Assembly (NCBI GenBank): GCA_026416875.1 | Contig: JAOAEI010000008.1 | Span: 1-35,831, forward strand | Length of the DNA: 35,831 nt | Origin: Caloramator sp. | GTDB lineage: Bacteria > Bacillota > Clostridia > Clostridiales > Caloramatoraceae | Direction: 5' to 3' | The notes under the pieces: generated by a model | What the model saw: only the letters and a program-made list of their open reading frames with translations | The model's database searches: none | Told to the model about the DNA's origin: nothing | Position numbers and translations under genes: made by a program | Shown: positions 34,509 through 35,831 of the stretch, piece after piece | Layout: each line of letters starts with the position of its first letter | Position numbering within the stretch: position 1 is the first letter of the stretch

Positions 34509-35831
34509 CTACATCCCCCCGACTATTTTAACTTCAAAGGGTGAAAGTATATGTTCCTTAAAAGCTTTTTCTTCCTCAGTATGATTTATAATAAATAAAT
34601 ATTTCTGTCCATTATACTCCCTTTTATATACTTCAATTCCTTCCTCCGAGTTAAAATGCTCTAAATTTGTCTCCCTAATAACCTCATCTGCAATTTCATC
34701 CACAATAAAATCTTCAACTCCACCTCCAACATAGTAAACCTTTCCCTTTTTATATTGATTTACAGTTACACAGGAAAACTCCCTATAAAATTTATCAGCA
34801 TATTTATATAAAGATTTTGCATTAATTGGTCTTATAATATCCCTCCATACCTTTACCTTAGCCCTTTTGCCATAGATATCTTCTATTTCAACATATTGTC
34901 CCTCCTGAAGCGCTTCCACTTCTAAAACTTCAATCCCTGCTAAATCTTTAAATATACCTGGTAAAACTTCTCCTAGGATTAGATTATTATTTCTATTCTT
35001 AATCCCCGCTCTAAAGGATAAAATTAAAATGCCACCATTTTCAACAAATTCCTCTAACTTCTTCTTTAATTTATCATCCTGTAACATCATAACAGGAAGC
35101 AGTAGAACCTTGTATTTATTAAAATCCTCCCTTGTAGAAATAACATCCATGTTTACATTTTTTCTATAGAAGGGCTTGTAAAGCCTTAGGGCTTCTTTAA
35201 CAAAATTAAAGGCTGTGCTCTGGGGCTGAATCTTCCAAGCCCAGATATTTTCATAATCATAAACTAGGGCAACATCGGATTTTATTGGCGACTTTAAAAT
35301 ATTTTCATATCTTTTAATGTTACTAAAAAAATCCTTAACTTCATTAAATTTTCTTCCTTCTCTATTATCATGATCGATTATCCCATAACAAAATTCTTCC
35401 GTCCCAAATGTTGCTGCCCTATATCTAAAAAACAATATAGCCTCTGCACCATGGGCAGCTGCTTGATATGCCCACATCTTCGCCTGGTTAGGTCTTGGAA
35501 GATATCCTATAATATTATGTCCTTGAGCTCCCATAAGCTCCTCTAATATCCAAAAGTTTTTTCCCTTAAGTCCCCTTATAAAGTCAAGGTTTAGTGCAAT
35601 TTCTTCAGGAGGAATGGGCTCCCTTAATCCTCCCCAAACTGGATAATTATCATAAGAAGCTATATCCATCCCTTCAATAAGGTTTTGATGGTCAAATAAT
35701 TTATCAAAAAATCCTCCAGCTATATTTGTTGTAATTATCTTTTTATCCCCTGTAATTCTCTTTAATATTTCAACCTGAAAATTAGCATAATCAACGATAG
35801 ACTTTGAACGAAATCTTGCATAATCCAGTAA
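34509..35831 (-). CDS. Beta-galactosidase, GH42 (N-terminal part beyond window)
   Basis: The reading frame stays open to the last base of the window, adding 54 codons before the internal MDIASYDNYP, so the real start lies outside and 440 C-terminal residues are visible. The segment SYDNYPVWGG and the FWILEELMGAQGHN motif, where FWxxE carries the GH42 nucleophile, mark the end of the barrel. A trimerisation-like Rossmann domain (DVALVYDYENIWAW to LSFRAG) and a short beta domain follow. The acid/base NE pair must be in the missing part. GH42 enzymes cut beta-galactosides, often galacto-oligosaccharides, in the cytoplasm. It precedes GH36 in one operon. Confidence 0.9.
   Translation of the reverse strand, partial: LLDYARFRSKSIVDYANFQVEILKRITGDKKIITTNIAGGFFDKLFDHQNLIEGMDIASYDNYPVWGGLREPIPPEEIALNLDFIRGLKGKNFWILEELMGAQGHNIIGYLPRPNQAKMWAYQAAAHGAEAILFFRYRAATFGTEEFCYGIIDHDNREGRKFNEVKDFFSNIKRYENILKSPIKSDVALVYDYENIWAWKIQPQSTAFNFVKEALRLYKPFYRKNVNMDVISTREDFNKYKVLLLPVMMLQDDKLKKKLEEFVENGGILILSFRAGIKNRNNNLILGEVLPGIFKDLAGIEVLEVEALQEGQYVEIEDIYGKRAKVKVWRDIIRPINAKSLYKYADKFYREFSCVTVNQYKKGKVYYVGGGVEDFIVDEIADEVIRETNLEHFNSEEGIEVYKREYNGQKYLFIINHTEEEKAFKEHILSPFEVKIVGGM

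Noticed and set aside
35670-35831. GH42 gene starting at the ATG at 35669
   Set aside because: The frame is open to the window end with GH42-like sequence (54 more codons), so the internal Met is not the start.

Overview
The window is about 36 kb of low-GC DNA. Its gene content points to a Gram-positive, spore-forming anaerobe of the Clostridia. The evidence is a HrcA/CIRCE-controlled groES-groEL, Rex, an ABC-F ATPase of the YdiF type, TsaD, a ThiI/cysteine desulfurase pair, TTG starts behind strong Shine-Dalgarno sites, and many SH3b domains. A Caloramator-like genus is plausible, but I cannot prove it from sequence alone.

Layout. (1) 1-3036: start of groEL, groES with its promoter and CIRCE, an unknown membrane protein, and an Ogg-type DNA glycosylase. 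(2) 3134-6280: an accessory patch with a small Cys-rich secreted protein, a dead DDE transposase (one frameshift, one stop), and an anchored orphan protein. (3) 6313-11015: an SH3b/GH18 cell-wall hydrolase, Rex with a likely autoregulatory operator, and a divergent ABC-F gene. (4) 11002-18355: leftward genes for a MEDS-GAF hybrid histidine kinase, TsaD, ThiI, cysteine desulfurase, an HGSNAT-like membrane protein and a Uma2 protein. Two intergenic regions here are unusual. One, between the kinase and tsaD, carries a cluster of DnaA boxes. The other, between tsaD and thiI, carries a candidate C-rich small RNA whose opposite strand is a G-quadruplex motif.

(5) 18479-24476: starch and maltodextrin use. 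A secreted CGTase-like amylase faces a malE-malF-malG ABC importer operon that lacks an ATPase gene. The amylase and malE promoters carry the same 16-base operator. (6) 24562-28196: a large secreted double 5'-nucleotidase with a C-terminal SH3b domain. (7) 28278-31378: a MoxR ATPase, DUF58 and membrane protein operon. (8) 31379-35831: a leftward GH42 beta-galactosidase (partial), GH36 alpha-galactosidase and LacI-type regulator operon.

The groES, rex, ydiF-type and tsaD genes also lie close together in Bacillus subtilis (in the order tsaD/gcp, ydiF, rex, groES-groEL, from memory). The DnaA-box cluster therefore sits in a conserved neighbourhood. No tRNA, rRNA, CRISPR array or clear riboswitch was seen.
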